From an uncultured Erysipelotrichaceae bacterium (GTDB lineage: Bacteria; Bacillota_I; Bacilli_A; Erysipelotrichales; Erysipelotrichaceae), in NCBI GenBank assembly GCA_900319505.1, contig ONOV01000028.1, forward strand, positions 1 through 7,167: a DNA stretch of 7,167 nucleotides, in the 5' to 3' direction. This document shows, one piece after another, positions 5,835 through 7,167 of the stretch (its first letter is position 1; every line of letters begins with the position of its first letter). The position numbers were made by a program, and so were the translations under genes. The notes under the pieces were generated by a model that did not search any database, had not been told where the DNA came from, and saw nothing but the letters and a program-made list of their open reading frames with translations.

Positions 5835-6356
5835 TCAGTTGTTGAAATACTTCTTACGCTCAGGGCTCAGGTTATCGCAGTAGTAGCGGACCTTCAGAGC
5901 ACGGTCAACCTTGTCCTCTGTCTTAGGCTCGTAGATGAATGTATCACCTTCAAGCATTGTATCAAGCATAGCCTTGCAGACAGTCTCAAGATTATCGACA
6001 CCTGCTTCAACCTCTGTTAACAGAGCATCAGCGCTGATTTCGATATAGAGCCAGTCCATGCCATGGGCTTCGCCTTTCTTCCAGTTGATAATATCAACAT
6101 AATCCTTGACAGACTTCTTGTTGACAGCCGGAGCTTCTTCCTTCTTCACTTCCGGTTTAGCAGCTGCCTTCTTGACCGCCGGCTTCCTGGCCGGTGCCTT
6201 CTTAGCGACAGGATTCTTTGCTGCTGCCTTCTTAGCAACAGGCTTCACAGCAGCTTCTGCTGCTTTAACCTCTTCCTTCTTGGCTGCAGGCTTCTTGACT
6301 GCTGTCTTGGCGGCAGTCGCAGTGACTTTCTTAGCTGTAGTCTTCTTTGCTGGCAT
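5835..6356 (-). CDS. Histone H1-like Lys/Ala/Pro-rich tail protein with an unidentified C-terminal domain
   Basis: A 173-aa protein in two parts. Residues 1-81 are a low-complexity basic tail (24 Lys and 1 Arg of 81, the rest mostly Ala, Pro and Val) with AKK/PAAKK units like bacterial and eukaryotic H1 tails. Within it residues 39-68 are three tandem decapeptides of pattern P-x-x-K-K-A-x-A-x-x. Residues 82-173 look folded and fairly acidic, with NWKKGEAHGMDWLYIEIS, a Glu/Asp-rich helix-like stretch, and a C-terminal VRYYCDNLSPERKKYF. I do not recognise this domain. The tail suggests nonspecific binding to nucleic acid or another polyanion, but the function is unproven. The start at 6356 is set by GGGAGG 8 nt upstream; an 18-codon upstream extension has no such site and crosses the promoter. 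Lysine is coded AAG 29 times and AAA 4 times, suggesting selected codon use and perhaps high expression. It has its own extended -10 promoter and terminator, so it is probably monocistronic. Confidence 0.85.
   Translation of the reverse strand: MPAKKTTAKKVTATAAKTAVKKPAAKKEEVKAAEAAVKPVAKKAAAKNPVAKKAPARKPAVKKAAAKPEVKKEEAPAVNKKSVKDYVDIINWKKGEAHGMDWLYIEISADALLTEVEAGVDNLETVCKAMLDTMLEGDTFIYEPKTEDKVDRALKVRYYCDNLSPERKKYFNN
6153..6242 (-). repeat. Three tandem 30-bp repeats encoding decapeptides in the basic tail
   Basis: The protein segments PVAKKAAAKN, PVAKKAPARK and PAVKKAAAKP follow each other without gaps (residues 39-68). At DNA level the plus-strand string TGCCTTCTT recurs at 6165, 6195 and 6225, exactly 30 nt apart. 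The last two copies share a longer TGCCTTCTTAGCRACAGG (6195-6212 and 6225-6242). Such in-frame repeats can expand or contract by slippage without breaking the frame. Confidence 0.85.
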
Positions 6357-6392
6357 GATATATACCTCCCTCTGCCTTCTATAGCCAATTGG

Positions 6393-6401
6393 ATTATAGC
6401 A
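6393..6401 (-). promoter_or_regulatory. Extended -10 promoter of the H1-like tail gene
   Basis: The minus strand reads TGC-TATAAT, a perfect extended -10. The -35 area has no good match. Transcription would start near 6386, giving a leader of about 30 nt that contains the GGGAGG site. The perfect extended -10 and the strong ribosome-binding site point to good expression. Confidence 0.75.
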
Positions 6402-6431
6402 TAAATCCACTGTTTATCGCATCTTTTTACA

Positions 6432-6450
6432 GATTTCATGCATGAAAATC
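6432..6450. repeat. Palindrome in the divergent intergenic region, possible operator
   Basis: TTTCATGCATGAAA (6434-6447) is a perfect 14-bp palindrome. It is flanked by GA and ATC, which extend the symmetry with one extra A. It lies about 33 bp upstream of the -10 of the minus-strand H1-like gene and about 46 bp upstream of the -10 of the plus-strand nnrE, so it could serve either promoter. No T-tract follows in either direction, so a terminator is unlikely. I cannot assign it to a known regulator. Confidence 0.35.
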
Positions 6451-6492
6451 AAAGGTACGTGGATAAATTCATAGTGGAATCATCCCTTCCCG

Positions 6493-6501
6493 TGCTAAGA
6501 T
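6493..6501 (+). promoter_or_regulatory. Candidate extended -10 promoter of nnrE
   Basis: The plus strand reads TGC-TAAGAT, with the TGn extension and a 4/6 match to TATAAT. No good -35 lies 17 nt upstream. Transcription would start near 6508, just before the AAGGAAG ribosome-binding site (6511-6517), giving a short leader of about 16 nt. It is the only plausible promoter close to the start. Confidence 0.45.
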
Positions 6502-6523
6502 TGACAGCAGAAGGAAGTTATTT

Positions 6524-7167
6524 ATGATCATCGACAGCACCGGAATGAAGAAAATTGAAGCAGACTCAGGTCTCAGTGTCAGAGCGCTCATGGAAAAAGC
6601 CGGCACAAAGGCGGCTGAAGCAGTGCGTAAGGAATGCGATGGTCATGAAACCATTCTGATTCTCTGCGGCAAAGGCAATAACGGCGGGGATGGGTTTGTC
6701 ATAGCCCGCCATCTCAGAGACATGCATGTATGTGTATGCGCCGTGGATGGTCCCAGTAAGACAATCGAAGCGGCTGATGCTTTTTCTATGCTTGATGCAT
6801 CTCTGGTACTGGAAGCTGCGGATGTCTATGAAGCCATCGATCAGGCCGATATCATTATTGACTGCATCTACGGGTGCGGTTTCCATGGTTCTTTGAAGCC
6901 TGAAATGCGAAAGCTCTTCACAGCCGTAACAGACAGCCATGCCCGTATCTTTTCCATTGATATCAACAGCGGTGCCGAAGCGGATGATACCACGGCCGAT
7001 TCCGATGCCATTCCTTCGGAAATCACCTATGCCCTGGACTGCTATAAGCCTTTTCATATGTACCGCAAGGAACATCATCTGTTTGAAAAAACAGAACTGC
7101 TTTCCCTTGATCTGCCCCATCCATCCGAATCCCCTTTTCGGGAAATGAATGAGGATCTTTTCTTCCA
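6524..7167 (+). CDS. nnrE: NAD(P)H-hydrate epimerase (NnrE / YjeF N-terminal domain), cut by the right edge
   Basis: Metabolite-repair enzyme that interconverts the R and S forms of hydrated NAD(P)H so that the dehydratase NnrD can restore NAD(P)H. The first 214 codons are present, and the frame stays open to the window end. The Rossmann-like YjeF-N fold markers are visible: an N-terminal helix ending LMEKAG (22-27), ILILCGKGNNGGDGFVIARHL (44-64, including the hallmark NNGGDG), IIIDCIYGCGFHG (110-122) and SIDINSG (144-150). In the last, the usual SVDIPSG-type motif keeps the Asp but has Asn for Pro. The following ADxT/KPG-type segment (about 158-196) is divergent. The visible part is already close to the size of a standalone NnrE (about 210-230 aa). 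Whether a fused NnrD domain follows is outside the window. The start at 6524 has AAGGAAG 6 nt upstream. It is divergent from the H1-like gene. Confidence 0.88.
   Translation, partial: MIIDSTGMKKIEADSGLSVRALMEKAGTKAAEAVRKECDGHETILILCGKGNNGGDGFVIARHLRDMHVCVCAVDGPSKTIEAADAFSMLDASLVLEAADVYEAIDQADIIIDCIYGCGFHGSLKPEMRKLFTAVTDSHARIFSIDINSGAEADDTTADSDAIPSEITYALDCYKPFHMYRKEHHLFEKTELLSLDLPHPSESPFREMNEDLFF

Noticed and set aside
6357..6410. Upstream extension of the H1-like gene by 18 codons
   Set aside because: It crosses the extended -10 promoter and the GGGAGG site, so the ATG at 6356 is the supported start.
6566..7120. 184-codon open frame on the minus strand opposite nnrE
   Set aside because: It is a shadow of nnrE: the plus strand carries clear YjeF-N motifs and a ribosome-binding site, while this frame has no recognisable motif.

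Overview
The window reads as a compact chromosomal stretch from a low-to-moderate GC Bacillota. I would guess the Erysipelotrichia or a relative. The evidence is strong AGGA/GGAGG-type ribosome-binding sites, extended -10 promoters, U-rich intrinsic terminators, a yybP-ykoY manganese riboswitch, ordinary use of TGA as stop, and the SbcDC and MntP family types. The lineage is an inference from general style. No phage, transposon, CRISPR or tRNA/rRNA signal was seen.

Layout, left to right. Positions 1-72 carry the promoter, ribosome-binding site and first codons of a minus-strand gene that runs off the left edge. Positions 74-925 hold a minus-strand manganese module: a promoter, a yybP-ykoY aptamer, a mutually exclusive antiterminator/terminator pair, mntP (Mn2+ exporter) and its own terminator. 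Positions 922-5719 are one minus-strand operon, sbcD - sbcC - Nudix hydrolase, with 4-nt ATGA overlaps at both junctions. Positions 5762-6401 hold a minus-strand monocistronic gene for a small protein with a histone H1-like Lys/Ala/Pro tail (three perfect-register decapeptide repeats) joined to an acidic C-terminal domain I do not recognise. Its terminator sits directly against the sbcD promoter. Positions 6402-6523 are a divergent intergenic region with a 14-bp perfect palindrome. From 6524 to the right edge runs a plus-strand NAD(P)H-hydrate epimerase (NnrE/YjeF-N) gene, cut by the window end.

How the parts fit. SbcCD processes DNA ends and hairpins, and the Nudix enzyme probably removes damaged or unwanted nucleoside triphosphates, so the operon looks like genome maintenance. 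SbcD-type nucleases are known to use Mn2+, and the next unit downstream exports Mn2+ under a Mn2+-sensing leader. No terminator is visible between the Nudix gene and the riboswitch, so the riboswitch terminator may also end the sbcDC transcript when Mn2+ is low and allow read-through into mntP when it is high. The folding partners of the switch can be worked out from the sequence and give a coherent ON-by-Mn2+ mechanism.

Nothing here is clearly a new defence or mobile system. The items most worth a second look are the explicit riboswitch switching geometry and its position behind sbcDC, and the H1-like tail protein.
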